Origin: Candidatus Aminicenantota bacterium
Lineage (GTDB): Bacteria > Acidobacteriota > Aminicenantia > JAMOAD01
Length of the DNA: 64,000 nucleotides
NCBI GenBank assembly: GCA_027061995.1
Contig: JAMOUT010000100.1
Coordinates: 1 to 64,000, forward strand
Direction: 5' to 3'
Shown here: positions 34,216 to 42,588 of the stretch, piece by piece
Numbering within the stretch: position 1 is the first letter of the stretch
How the letters are laid out: each line of letters begins with the position of its first letter
Notes under the pieces: model-generated
What the model saw: only the letters and a program-made list of their open reading frames with translations
Told to the model about the DNA's origin: nothing
Database searches by the model: none
Made by a program: the position numbers and the translations under genes

Positions 34216-37200
34216 ATGAAAAAAAGATATCTGACTATTTTATTTTTAGTTTTATTGGTTGTTTTTACTTATGGTTCAAGCAAAAAGATTGTTTTGAATT
34301 CATCAGCTTTTAACGGACTGAAAGCAAGAGAGATAGGGCCTGCCGTAATGGGAGGAAGAATCACCGCAATTGCGGGAGTAAACGGAAACCCCGATACTTT
34401 ATATGTTGGAGCCGCCGGAGGCGGTCTTTGGAAAACACTTAACGGAGGAACTTCGTTTACCCCTGTTTTTGACGAATGGACTATGTCCATTGGTAGTATT
34501 GCCATTGATCAGAAAAACCCGAAAACAGTTTGGGTGGGAACAGGAGAAACAAACATGAGAAATACTGTTTCTATAGGGACGGGACTATATAAAACCGAGG
34601 ATGGTGGCAGAATATGGCAAAAGATAAAAGGGTTTGAAAATTCCGAAAGAATAGCTAAGATTATTGTCCACCCTGGAAATTCAAAGATAGTTTATGTAGC
34701 TGTTGCAGGACACCTTTGGAATGATTCCAAAGACAGAGGACTTTATAAGACGGCAGACGGAGGAAAAACATGGAAAAAAATCCTTTATGTTGACGAAAAA
34801 ACAGGCTGTATAGATATGGATATTGACCCTCAAAGACCTTCTGTTATTTATGCGGCAATGTGGCAATTCAGAAGAAAACCTTATTTTTTCACTTCGGGTG
34901 GAAAAGGGAGTAATCTTTACAGAAGTGAGGATGGGGGAAAAACTTGGAAGATGATAAGAAAAGGTCTTCCGAAGGGGGAATTGGGAAGAATCTCCATAAC
35001 CATAGCTCCTTCAAGGCCGGGAACAATATATGCCAATGTAGAGGCAAGTAAAAAATCGGGTCTCTATGTATCTTATGATATGGGAGAAAATTGGAAATTC
35101 AAAAATGATTCAATGTTTATAACAATGAGGCCATTTTATTTTTCCCGTTTTGTGGTGGATCCAAAAAATTTCAGAAGACTATATTTTACGGGATTAATGC
35201 TTTCAACCTCGACAAACGGAGGTAAAACACTCTCTTTTCCCTTTTCTTTTAAAGGGGGAATACATCCTGACATACATGCGATTTGGATTAATCCCAATAA
35301 TACAAAACAGGTTTTTGTAGGTTGCGACGGAGGAGTTTATCGCTCGAATAATTATGGAAAACAGTTTGAATTTTTATCAAACCTGCCCGTATCTCAGTTT
35401 TATCATGTTGATTATGATCTTGAATCCCCTTATAATGTTTACGGAGGATTACAGGATAATGGTTCGTGGTATGGTCCTTCAAAAAGTTATAATAGAGGTA
35501 TTCAAAATAAAGAATGGATAAATGTGGGAGGTGGAGACGGTTTTTATGTTATTCCTCATCCTAAAGATTCGGATATTATATATTATAGTTGGCAGGGTGG
35601 AGAATTTATGAGATACAATAGAAGGACAAAAGAAACAAAATCAATAAAACCTTTACCTACAAAAAAAGGGGAGCCAAAATACAGGTTTAATTGGAATGCG
35701 GGAATAGCTCTCAGCCCTGGTGATTCCGATACCATATACATAGGAGCTCAATTTCTGTTTAAATCAACAAACAGAGGGGATAAATGGGTTAAAATATCAC
35801 CGGATTTAACAACAAATAATCCCGAAAAATTGCAGCAGGCAAGATCGGGCGGTTTAACGAAAGATAATACAACCGCTGAAAATCACTGCTCAATAGTAAC
35901 AATCTCGGAATCTCCTTTAAATAAAAATCTCATATGGGTCGGAACTGATGACGGAAATCTGCAAATTACAAGAGACGGGGGTGAAAATTGGGAAAATGTG
36001 GTAAAGAATATCAAAGGACTTCCCCCAAATACATGGTGTTCTTCGGTTGAAACAAGCCGTTTTTCCGAGGGTAGAGCTTATGTAACATTTGACGGACACA
36101 GAACGGGAGATATGAATACTTTCGTTTATACAACCGATGATTACGGAAAAACATGGAAATTTTTAACAACAGACAGTATAAAAGGTTATAGTCATATTAT
36201 TCGTGAAGACTTAAAAAATAAAAATCTATTATTTCTCGGAACAGAGTTCGGACTTTATATCTCCATAGACAGAGGTGAAAATTGGGCGAAAGTTAAATCA
36301 GTTCCCAATGTTGGTGTTCGAGACATTAAAATTCACCCGAAAACAAATGATATAATACTTGCAACTCACGGAAGAGGTATTATGATTATTGATGATATCA
36401 CTCCGTTAAGAGCCTTAAACAGTGATATTCTTAATGCTGCAGCTTTTGTTCTCCCCTCAAGGGTTTCATATATGAGCACACCCACATCTTTTCAGGAATT
36501 TCCCGGTGACGGTGAATTTTTCGGACAAAATCCGCCCGAAGGAGCTATGATTACATATTATTTGAAAAAAAGACATATTTTCGGAACCCTGAAAATTCAG
36601 GTTTTGGATAAAAACGGTAAAATAATTCAGGAATTTCCCGGAACAAAATCCAAAGGGATAAACAGGATATATTGGGGGATGAGATTAAAAGCTCCCAAAG
36701 CGGGAAATGCCCCCGGATTATCTCCCATGATTTCTCAAGGCCCAATGGTTGCCGAAGGGGAATATACTATCAAACTTATCAAAAACAAAAAAACATTTGA
36801 AGGCAAAATTAAGCTTTTACCCGACCCGAAAGAAGCTCATACAAAAGAGGAAAGAGCCGTAAGACATAAGGCTGTCATGAAACTTTACGGTATGCTTGAA
36901 AACCTCGGATTTATAGCTGATAATACCGGCTCTTTAATCAAACAGATAAAAGAGATAGAGAAAAAGAAAAAATATAAAAAACTTGCTCAATATAAAAAAG
37001 AGCTTACAGGTTTTCATAAAAGCATGGTTCAATACGGCGGATTAATGACAGAGCCTAAATTAAGAGGAGAAGTTTTAGGTTTATACAGCTCTATTATGAT
37101 GTATGGAGGAAAACCGACGGATTCTCAGCTTCATAATATTGATGTCTTAAAATTCAAAATCGATAATGCTAAAAAAAGATATAAAATGCTAATGAATAAA

Positions 37201-37287
37201 CTTAACTCAATCAATAATTATTTGAAGAAAAAACATATAAAAGAGTTAAAGATAATGGAGATTAAAAAATATAAAGAGAAAAAATAG
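34216..37287 (+). CDS. Exported BNR/sortilin (VPS10)-type beta-propeller protein
   Basis: A 1023-residue protein with a signal peptide (residues 1-20). Many BNR/Asp-box repeats follow, such as YKTEDGGRIWQKI, YKTADGGKTWKKI, YRSEDGGKTWKM, STNGGKTLSF, YRSNNYGKQFEFL, KSTNRGDKWVKIS, TRDGGENWENV, TTDDYGKTWKFL and SIDRGENWAKV. They imply one or two ten-bladed propellers like the sortilin and YCF48-type folds. After residue about 780 there is an Ig-like region and then a C-terminal helical Lys-rich segment. Such proteins are abundant in Acidobacteriota- and Aminicenantes-type genomes. Glycan binding or peptidase-associated roles are proposed but not shown, and no catalytic sialidase residues (RIP motif) were seen. 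Confidence 0.85.
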   Translation: MKKRYLTILFLVLLVVFTYGSSKKIVLNSSAFNGLKAREIGPAVMGGRITAIAGVNGNPDTLYVGAAGGGLWKTLNGGTSFTPVFDEWTMSIGSIAIDQKNPKTVWVGTGETNMRNTVSIGTGLYKTEDGGRIWQKIKGFENSERIAKIIVHPGNSKIVYVAVAGHLWNDSKDRGLYKTADGGKTWKKILYVDEKTGCIDMDIDPQRPSVIYAAMWQFRRKPYFFTSGGKGSNLYRSEDGGKTWKMIRKGLPKGELGRISITIAPSRPGTIYANVEASKKSGLYVSYDMGENWKFKNDSMFITMRPFYFSRFVVDPKNFRRLYFTGLMLSTSTNGGKTLSFPFSFKGGIHPDIHAIWINPNNTKQVFVGCDGGVYRSNNYGKQFEFLSNLPVSQFYHVDYDLESPYNVYGGLQDNGSWYGPSKSYNRGIQNKEWINVGGGDGFYVIPHPKDSDIIYYSWQGGEFMRYNRRTKETKSIKPLPTKKGEPKYRFNWNAGIALSPGDSDTIYIGAQFLFKSTNRGDKWVKISPDLTTNNPEKLQQARSGGLTKDNTTAENHCSIVTISESPLNKNLIWVGTDDGNLQITRDGGENWENVVKNIKGLPPNTWCSSVETSRFSEGRAYVTFDGHRTGDMNTFVYTTDDYGKTWKFLTTDSIKGYSHIIREDLKNKNLLFLGTEFGLYISIDRGENWAKVKSVPNVGVRDIKIHPKTNDIILATHGRGIMIIDDITPLRALNSDILNAAAFVLPSRVSYMSTPTSFQEFPGDGEFFGQNPPEGAMITYYLKKRHIFGTLKIQVLDKNGKIIQEFPGTKSKGINRIYWGMRLKAPKAGNAPGLSPMISQGPMVAEGEYTIKLIKNKKTFEGKIKLLPDPKEAHTKEERAVRHKAVMKLYGMLENLGFIADNTGSLIKQIKEIEKKKKYKKLAQYKKELTGFHKSMVQYGGLMTEPKLRGEVLGLYSSIMMYGGKPTDSQLHNIDVLKFKIDNAKKRYKMLMNKLNSINNYLKKKHIKELKIMEIKKYKEKK

Positions 37288-37410
37288 ATAGAGTATAAGT
37301 ATTGTTTAGTGTTTTAATAGTGGTTTTACTGATAATAATTAATATCTTTTTTTAATCCGGCGGTGGTTCGGATTTACTTAATCTGCTATTTTTGATATAA
37401 TTTTTTAAAT
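37288..37410. other. Spacer between the BNR gene and SRP RNA
   Basis: This AT-rich spacer contains a short hairpin AATCCG/CGGATT (37354-37374) whose T-run lies on its 5' side, so it is not a plus-strand terminator. The SRP RNA promoter follows. Confidence 0.4.
37373..37401 (+). promoter_or_regulatory. SRP RNA promoter
   Basis: TTTACT (37373-37378), a 17-base spacer and a perfect TATAAT (37396-37401) sit nine bases before the GGGG that begins the SRP RNA. Confidence 0.6.
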
Positions 37411-37495
37411 GGGGACTGGCAATACACGCTTACGAACCTCGTCAGGCCTGAGAAGGAGCAGCGATAAGTAAGAGGGTGTATGTGTCAGTATCCCC
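37411..37495 (+). ncRNA. ffs: Small bacterial signal recognition particle RNA (4.5S type)
   Basis: About 85 bases with paired ends GGGGA/TCCCC. The conserved Ffh-binding helix is present: GTCAGGCCTGAGAAGGAGCA (37441-37460). It aligns with the Escherichia coli CAGG-TCC-GGAA-GGA-AGCAG core as CAGG-CCT-GAGA-AGG-AGCAG, so the tetraloop is a GNRA-type GAGA and both asymmetric-loop strands are intact. The short length means no Alu domain. The RNA binds Ffh and targets nascent membrane and exported proteins. SRP RNA next to dnaX-ybaB-recR is a common gene order in bacteria. There is no terminator between it and dnaX. Confidence 0.9.
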
Positions 37496-37508
37496 TTAAT
37501 AGAAATTG

Positions 37509-39068
37509 ATGATGGAGAAATCTAAATATATAGCAATAGCGAGAAAATATAGACCTCAAAAATTTTCGGAGGTTATATACCAACCACATATAGTTAAAAT
37601 TCTGCAAAATGGTCTTAAAACAGGAAATATCCATCACTCATATATATTTTCGGGAATGAGAGGGGTCGGCAAAACTTCTGTCGCAAGAATATTTGCCAAA
37701 GCTCTGAATTGCGAAAATCCTATGGATGGAGAACCTTGCGGTAAATGTTCCAGTTGTATTGAGATTACGGAGGGAAGATTTCCCGATGTTCTTGAAATTG
37801 ACGGAGCATCCAACAGGGGGATAGATCAAGTCCGAGAATTAAGAGAAACAATAAAATATAAACCTTTAAAAGGCAAATATAAAGTGATTATTATAGATGA
37901 AGTTCACATGCTCACGAATGAAGCTTTTAACGCTTTACTTAAAACACTTGAAGAACCCCCGCCCAATACTGTTTTTATCCTCGCCACAACCGAATTTCAC
38001 AAAGTCTTGCCAACCGTTGTTTCAAGATCAATAGCTCTTGATTTCCGGAGAATCCCTTTTTCAGAGATAAAAAATCAATTGAGAAATATATCGGATACAG
38101 AACAAATAGAGGTTTCCGATTGGGCTTTGAGCAGAATCGCGGAAGTATCGGAGGGAAGCTTAAGAGATTCTCTCAGTATTCTCGAGCAGATTTCTCTTTA
38201 TGATGATAAAAAAATCAAGGATGAAACTCTTAATAATATATTGGGATTGATAGATGAAGAGGTGATAGGGGATATCTTCAGTTTTATTATGGATAAAGAT
38301 AAAAAGAACATATTTAATACCACCAAAGCCATATATGAAGCGGGGGAGGATTTTTTTATATTTTATAAACAATTGTTTGAATATTTCAGGAAATTTTTAT
38401 ACTATAAAGAGTTAAATGAGATTGAAGAAACATTTTCGAAAAATCAAACAGAGCTTTTTAAAAAACATAAAGATAAATTATCCGGTTTTACAATATTAAG
38501 GATGCTGAATTTTCTGGAAAAGGGGGAATATTCTCTGAAAAAGAGTTTAAACAAAAGATATCTTCTTGATATAATGCTTTTAAATCTTATTTATATTCAA
38601 GATGCCTTATCAATAGAAGATTTGAAAACAGGGGAAATCAAAAAGAATAGGGAACAGCCCCTAAAAAAAAATGAAAATTCAGCAAATGGAATCCCCGCGC
38701 AAGTAAAAAAAGCTGGCTATGATAACTCCTTTTTCGGTCAGATTAAAGAAAGAATCAGAGAGAAAAAAGAGTTTGTATCCTTTTCTCTGAATGATGTTGC
38801 GGATTTTATAGAAGAGGAAAACACTCTTGAATTCAGAATTTCAAGTAACAGGAAAACATCTCTTGAACTTTTGAAAAAAGAGAAAGATTTGATAGAAGGT
38901 ATTGTTAAAGAGTTAAAAAATAAAAATTACAGGATTATTTTTTCCCTTGAAACAAATCATATAAAAAAAACAAGTGAAGAGGAGTTGTATGATGATGAAA
39001 ACATCAAAAATTTTCTTGATATTTTTAAAGGGGAAATTGTTAAAATCGAAAAAAAGGAGGAAAAATGA
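37509..39068 (+). CDS. dnaX: DNA polymerase III tau/gamma subunit
   Basis: The 519-residue clamp-loader ATPase begins at ATG 37509 or 37512; a TTG at 37506 is also in frame, and no Shine-Dalgarno is visible. It starts YIAIARKYRPQKFSEVIYQ, then has the Walker A GMRGVGKTSVAR, a four-Cys zinc module (CENPMDGEPCGKCSSC), Walker B VIIIDEVHML, the SRC-like VVSRSIAL and sensor 2 EGSLRDSLSILEQ. Domain III is helical through about residue 375. The remaining roughly 130 residues form the tau-specific part that would bind polymerase and helicase. Just after domain III an A9 run precedes an out-of-frame TGA, suggesting that a gamma form is also made. ybaB overlaps its stop. Confidence 0.95.
   Translation: MMEKSKYIAIARKYRPQKFSEVIYQPHIVKILQNGLKTGNIHHSYIFSGMRGVGKTSVARIFAKALNCENPMDGEPCGKCSSCIEITEGRFPDVLEIDGASNRGIDQVRELRETIKYKPLKGKYKVIIIDEVHMLTNEAFNALLKTLEEPPPNTVFILATTEFHKVLPTVVSRSIALDFRRIPFSEIKNQLRNISDTEQIEVSDWALSRIAEVSEGSLRDSLSILEQISLYDDKKIKDETLNNILGLIDEEVIGDIFSFIMDKDKKNIFNTTKAIYEAGEDFFIFYKQLFEYFRKFLYYKELNEIEETFSKNQTELFKKHKDKLSGFTILRMLNFLEKGEYSLKKSLNKRYLLDIMLLNLIYIQDALSIEDLKTGEIKKNREQPLKKNENSANGIPAQVKKAGYDNSFFGQIKERIREKKEFVSFSLNDVADFIEEENTLEFRISSNRKTSLELLKKEKDLIEGIVKELKNKNYRIIFSLETNHIKKTSEEELYDDENIKNFLDIFKGEIVKIEKKEEK
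38663..38674 (+). promoter_or_regulatory. A9 slippery run with an adjacent -1-frame TGA in dnaX
   Basis: Nine A (38663-38671) are followed directly by TGA (38672-38674). In the coding frame they read CTA AAA AAA AAT GAA. A -1 ribosomal shift, or transcripts with one extra A, would read TGA and stop after about 388 residues. Confidence 0.55.
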
Positions 39069-39370
39069 AAGGCGTTGATATTAATCAATTATTTAAAATC
39101 GTTAAGGATACTCAGGACAAACTTCAAAGGGAGATGGAAGAACTTGTCGTTGAAGGAAGTTCGGGCGGAGATATGGTTAAAGTGAAGATGAACGGGAAAA
39201 AAGAGATTCTTTCTCTAAAAGTTGACAAGGAAATTGTAAATCCCGATGATACTGAAACTCTTGAAGATCTCATAATGTCAGCCATCAATTCCGCTATGGA
39301 AAAAGTGGATGAAGCAATGCAATCCAAAATGCCTAATATTCCGGGAATGAATATCCCCGGATTATTTTAA
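39065..39370 (+). CDS. ybaB: YbaB/EbfC-family nucleoid-associated protein
   Basis: A 101-residue protein with the YbaB layout: an N-terminal helix (INQLFKIVKDTQDKLQREMEEL), VVEGSSGGDMVKVKMNGKKEILSLKVDKEIV, and a C-terminal helix DLIMSAINSAMEKVDEAMQSKM with a Met/Pro/Gly-rich tail. YbaB dimers bind DNA with low specificity and are almost always encoded between dnaX and recR, as here. Its ATG overlaps the dnaX stop (ATGA), and AAAAAGGAGGAAAA supplies a strong Shine-Dalgarno. Confidence 0.95.
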   Translation: MKGVDINQLFKIVKDTQDKLQREMEELVVEGSSGGDMVKVKMNGKKEILSLKVDKEIVNPDDTETLEDLIMSAINSAMEKVDEAMQSKMPNIPGMNIPGLF

Positions 39371-39375
39371 AAAGG

Positions 39376-39978
39376 ATGTATAATTATCCCGAATCATTAC
39401 AAAGTGTTATTGAGCTTTTAAAAAAAATTCCCGGTATCGGATTCAAATCAGCTCAAAGAATAGCTTTTCATCTTTTGAAGATGCCAACACAAGAGGTGGA
39501 AAAACTGGGGGAAAGTATCTCATCATTAAAAACCAAGCTGTTTTTTTGTAGCAGATGCAATAATATAACCGATGAGGAGATATGTCCCATATGTAATTCT
39601 TCGGTGCGGGAAAAAGAAAAACTTTGTATAGTGGAACAACCTTACAACTTGTATTCAATTGAAAAAACAGGGATATACAAAGGGAATTATTTTGTTCTTC
39701 TCGGTTCTCTTTCCCCTTTAAAAGGGATTGGACCCGATGATTTGCATCTTGATAAATTGGATATATTGATAAAGGAAAACGGGGTAAAAGAGATAATCAT
39801 TGCAACAAATCCTAATGTCGAAGGGGAAGCCACTTCCATGTTTTTAAAGAATTATCTGTCAAAATATCCTGAGGTTAAAATAACAAAACTCTCCGTAGGA
39901 CTTCCCATAGGTTCTGACATTGATTATACTGATGAAATCACTTTATTAAAAGCTTTTGAAAAAAGATATGAAATGTGA
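39376..39978 (+). CDS. recR: Recombination protein RecR
   Basis: The 200-residue protein has the helix-hairpin-helix LLKKIPGIGFKSAQRIAFHLLK, a zinc finger CSRCNNITDEEICPICN (four Cys), and a Toprim domain starting LCIVEQPYNLYSIEKTG, with the acidic NPNVEGEATSMFLKNYL. The Walker-like tail is SVGLPIGSDIDYTDEITLLKAF. RecR forms ring-like tetramers with RecO or RecF and loads RecA at gaps and breaks. The length and motif order are standard. It is five bases after ybaB, completing the dnaX-ybaB-recR operon. Confidence 0.97.
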   Translation: MYNYPESLQSVIELLKKIPGIGFKSAQRIAFHLLKMPTQEVEKLGESISSLKTKLFFCSRCNNITDEEICPICNSSVREKEKLCIVEQPYNLYSIEKTGIYKGNYFVLLGSLSPLKGIGPDDLHLDKLDILIKENGVKEIIIATNPNVEGEATSMFLKNYLSKYPEVKITKLSVGLPIGSDIDYTDEITLLKAFEKRYEM

Positions 39979-40025
39979 GATAATAAATATTGACATAATA
40001 GAAAAAATATTATAAAAGAATAGAT

Positions 40026-40523
40026 ATGGAACAAATATTATTATTATATGAAGAGGATTATAAAAAGATTAAGGATGTCTTACAACAACTGAAAGATGAG
40101 TGTAAGTCGGATTTAACCTTTTTGGCTGATCAATCGGGGCAGGTTATCTCCTATATAGGAACATTTCCGAATATAGATTTACCAACACTTGCTTCCTTAA
40201 CGGCGGGAACAATATCGGCAAATGTTAGAATAGGTGAACTTCTCGGAGGGGAAAAATTCATCTCTCTTGTTACAGAAGGGCATAGACTTAATTTGCAAGT
40301 TAATTTGATAAGGGAAAGATTTATACTCGCTGTCATTTTTGATAAAAGCACCCCTCTCGGATTAATTCGACTTAAAATGTCGAAATCTGGTCGTTTGCTT
40401 GATCAAATTTTTGCTGAAATTCTCGAAAAGATTAATGAGGATAAAAAAACTTTCGGGGAACTTGAATCACCTTTTCCCGAAATTACCGAGGATGATATTG
40501 ATAAACTTTTTGGAGATGACTAA
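40026..40523 (+). CDS. mglB: Roadblock/LC7-domain protein, MglB-like
   Basis: A 165-residue protein with a roadblock fold: LKDECKSDLTFLADQSGQVISYIG, ANVRIGELLGGEKFISLVTEGHRLNLQVNLI, FILAVIFDKSTPLGLIRLKM, and an acidic C-terminal extension (ITEDDIDKLFGDD). MglB is the GTPase-activating and localising partner of MglA. The MglA gene begins three bases downstream, so the pairing is convincing. TTGACA (39990-39995) with TATAAA (40011-40016) sits in the 47-base gap after recR and may be an internal promoter, although its spacer is only 15 bases. There is no clear Shine-Dalgarno. Confidence 0.85.
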   Translation: MEQILLLYEEDYKKIKDVLQQLKDECKSDLTFLADQSGQVISYIGTFPNIDLPTLASLTAGTISANVRIGELLGGEKFISLVTEGHRLNLQVNLIRERFILAVIFDKSTPLGLIRLKMSKSGRLLDQIFAEILEKINEDKKTFGELESPFPEITEDDIDKLFGDD

Positions 40524-40526
40524 CAG

Positions 40527-41120
40527 ATGGTTTTTATTAATTATCTTGAAAAACAAATAGAATTTAAAATTGTATATTACGGACCCGGTTTATCTGGTAA
40601 AACAACAAATTTAAAATATATTTATGATAAACTTGATACAAAAACAAGGGGACCTTTTACAACCATCCCGACTCAAACCGAAAGAACACTATATTTTGAT
40701 TTTCTTCCGATGGGATTGGGTAAACTCGGGAACTATGATATAAAATTTTCTTTATACACTGTTCCGGGGCAGGTTTTTTATTCGGCAAGCAGAAAACTGA
40801 TTTTAAAAGGGGTTGACGGTATAATTTTTGTTGCTGATTCTCAAGAGGATAGATTGGATGCTAATATTGAGAGTATCAATGATCTTATAGATAATCTGAA
40901 TGATTATAAGATAGATTTTCTCCAACTTCCCTATCTTCTTCAGCTTAATAAAAGAGATTTGAAAAACATTCTAACTGTTGACGAACTAAAAAAAGAGTTG
41001 CAGAAAAAGGGGGAACCGATTGTTGAAGCTGTTGCAATGAAAGGTGAAGGGGTGTTTAAATCTTTAAAACTGATAGCAAAACTTGTTTTGAGGAAAGTCG
41101 GAAATATTAATTCAAAATGA
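40527..41120 (+). CDS. mglA: MglA-type Ras-like GTPase
   Basis: A 197-residue small GTPase. The P-loop is YYGPGLSGKTTNLKYIYD. The switch regions include TIPTQTERTLYFDFLPMG and the MglA-type TVPGQVFYSASRKLILKGVDG, with VPGQ in place of the usual DxxG. Base specificity comes from LLQLNKRDLKN (NKxD-like) and AVAMKGEGV. MglA sets polarity in motile rods such as Myxococcus and also occurs in many non-gliding phyla, where its role is less clear. It is encoded with its MglB partner in the dnaX-gmhA operon. No motility gene is nearby. Confidence 0.93.
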   Translation: MVFINYLEKQIEFKIVYYGPGLSGKTTNLKYIYDKLDTKTRGPFTTIPTQTERTLYFDFLPMGLGKLGNYDIKFSLYTVPGQVFYSASRKLILKGVDGIIFVADSQEDRLDANIESINDLIDNLNDYKIDFLQLPYLLQLNKRDLKNILTVDELKKELQKKGEPIVEAVAMKGEGVFKSLKLIAKLVLRKVGNINSK

Positions 41121-41854
41121 GAAAAGTATTGTGGTTCGGGTATTCTACAACGGGAAATTATAGAAAAAGGAATGAAGATTATTTTAAATTCTATGAGTTT
41201 TCCGAGGATCATTATTTTATAGCTATTGCAGACGGAATGGGGGGGCACTCCCACGGTGATATAGCCTCAAAATTAGCAACGGATTTTTGTTTTGAGTTTT
41301 ACAGAAACAACTATTTTAAAAAAGGGATTAAAACCATTGATGTTTTGGATAAGGCGGTTTTTTACTCCCATAATCAATTAAGAAATCTTACAAATAAGAT
41401 AGATGAAAAACTTATCGTGGGAACAACCTTATCGATTCTTATTATTAAAGATGGGAAAGCCTCCATTATTCATGTGGGAGACACGAGAATCTATCTTTTG
41501 AGGGAAGATAATATTTTACAATTGACAACAGACCATAGTTTGGTTAATTCCCTTGTCAGACAAAAAGTCCTAACCTACAAAGAAGCTGACAATTATCCGA
41601 GAAAAAATGTGTTGGTGCAATCAATAGGGGTTAAAGTGAATATCTCACCGCAGAAATTACAAACTTTTAAAGTGGAGAAAGGGGATATATTTTTTTTAAG
41701 CACTGATGGTTTGCATGCAATGTTTAATAATAATGAGATTCATACCCATTTAAAAAAACTGCAGTTAAAAGAGGCTGTTTTAGCATTAACAGATATTGCT
41801 TTAAATAGAGGAAGTAAGGATAATGTTACAGGTCTCGCAGTTAAATTACTATGA
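41117..41854 (+). CDS. PP2C-family serine/threonine protein phosphatase
   Basis: The 245-residue enzyme has the PPM motifs: STTGNYRKRNEDYFKFYEF (metal-binding region), AIADGMGGHSHGDIAS (the DGMGG signature), GTTLSILIIKDGKASIIHVGDTRIYL (GDSR-like as GDTR), LTTDHSLVNSLVRQ, and the late FLSTDGLHAM and SKDNVTGLAV (DN). It is a metal-dependent phosphatase of the bacterial Stp/PrpC type, which normally reverses Hanks-kinase phosphorylation. No kinase is adjacent, so its partner is unknown. Its ATG overlaps the mglA stop, indicating translational coupling and a possible link to MglA signalling. Confidence 0.92.
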   Translation: MRKVLWFGYSTTGNYRKRNEDYFKFYEFSEDHYFIAIADGMGGHSHGDIASKLATDFCFEFYRNNYFKKGIKTIDVLDKAVFYSHNQLRNLTNKIDEKLIVGTTLSILIIKDGKASIIHVGDTRIYLLREDNILQLTTDHSLVNSLVRQKVLTYKEADNYPRKNVLVQSIGVKVNISPQKLQTFKVEKGDIFFLSTDGLHAMFNNNEIHTHLKKLQLKEAVLALTDIALNRGSKDNVTGLAVKLL

Positions 41855-42588
41855 AAAAAACATTGATATACATAAGAAATTATATCGGTTTTCTCGTTTT
41901 TTTTATTTTTTTATTCATAGGAATTTTTCCAATATTTCTGTCTTTGATTTTTAAAGACAGAAAAATATTATCCTCCTATGTAAAATTTGTTATCCGTATT
42001 CTGATGATGATCTTCGGATTAAAAACGGAAACAATAAACTTTAATAAAGAATTATACGGTTCAAAACAGTGGGTGGTTATAGGTAACCATGTAAGTTTTT
42101 TGGATCCTATCATACTGTTCGCCATTTTTCCAGGGATATTAAGATTTATGTATAAATCGGGATTGGATAAATTACCTATTATATCCTCGGGTTTAAAAAC
42201 AATAGGATTTGTTTCCGTGGATAGAAAAAATCCGAGAAAAGGGCAAAAAGCTATTAAAACCGCCATAGAGCTTATAAAAAAAGATAAAGACAGTATTGCG
42301 ATTTTCCCGGAGGGGGGGAGAAGTATATCGGGGAAAATAAGAAATTTTAAAAGGGGAGCTTTTGTTCTGGCAAAAGAGAATAAAATCCCGATTTTACCTG
42401 TTTATCTTAAAGGTTTTTATCAAGCTATGCCTAAGGGGAGAAATATTATATATCCTGCAACACTCATATTTGAGTTTTTGTCTCCGATAGAAGTTTCAAA
42501 GATAGAGAAATTAAGTTCCGAAGAACTTAGGGATTATGCCCACAATTTATTTTTAGAAAAGGAAAGAGAAAATGAAAGAGATAATTGA
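41851..42588 (+). CDS. plsC: 1-acyl-sn-glycerol-3-phosphate acyltransferase (PlsC family)
   Basis: The 245-residue membrane-associated enzyme has an N-terminal hydrophobic hairpin (YIGFLVFFIFLFIGIFPIFLSLI). The acyltransferase blocks follow: GNHVSFLDPIIL (HxxxxD-type: NHVSFLD), YKSGLDKLPIISSGLKTIGFVSVDRKN, SIAIFPEGGRSISGKI (FPEGxRS), and KIPILPVYLKG. It acylates lysophosphatidate to phosphatidate in the inner membrane, the second step of phospholipid synthesis. It overlaps the PP2C stop by four bases and the gmhA start by 17. The acyl donor is not predictable. Confidence 0.92.
   Translation: MKKTLIYIRNYIGFLVFFIFLFIGIFPIFLSLIFKDRKILSSYVKFVIRILMMIFGLKTETINFNKELYGSKQWVVIGNHVSFLDPIILFAIFPGILRFMYKSGLDKLPIISSGLKTIGFVSVDRKNPRKGQKAIKTAIELIKKDKDSIAIFPEGGRSISGKIRNFKRGAFVLAKENKIPILPVYLKGFYQAMPKGRNIIYPATLIFEFLSPIEVSKIEKLSSEELRDYAHNLFLEKERENERDN

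Noticed and set aside
37354-37374. Hairpin AATCCG/CGGATT before the SRP RNA
   Set aside because: The T-run lies 5' of the stem, so it is not a plus-strand terminator, and on the minus strand it is followed by A. It overlaps the SRP promoter's -35 by chance or as a weak operator.
39990-40016. Possible mglB promoter TTGACA-N15-TATAAA
   Set aside because: The spacer is two bases too short for a normal sigma-70 promoter; it is mentioned in the mglB entry but not called as a separate site.
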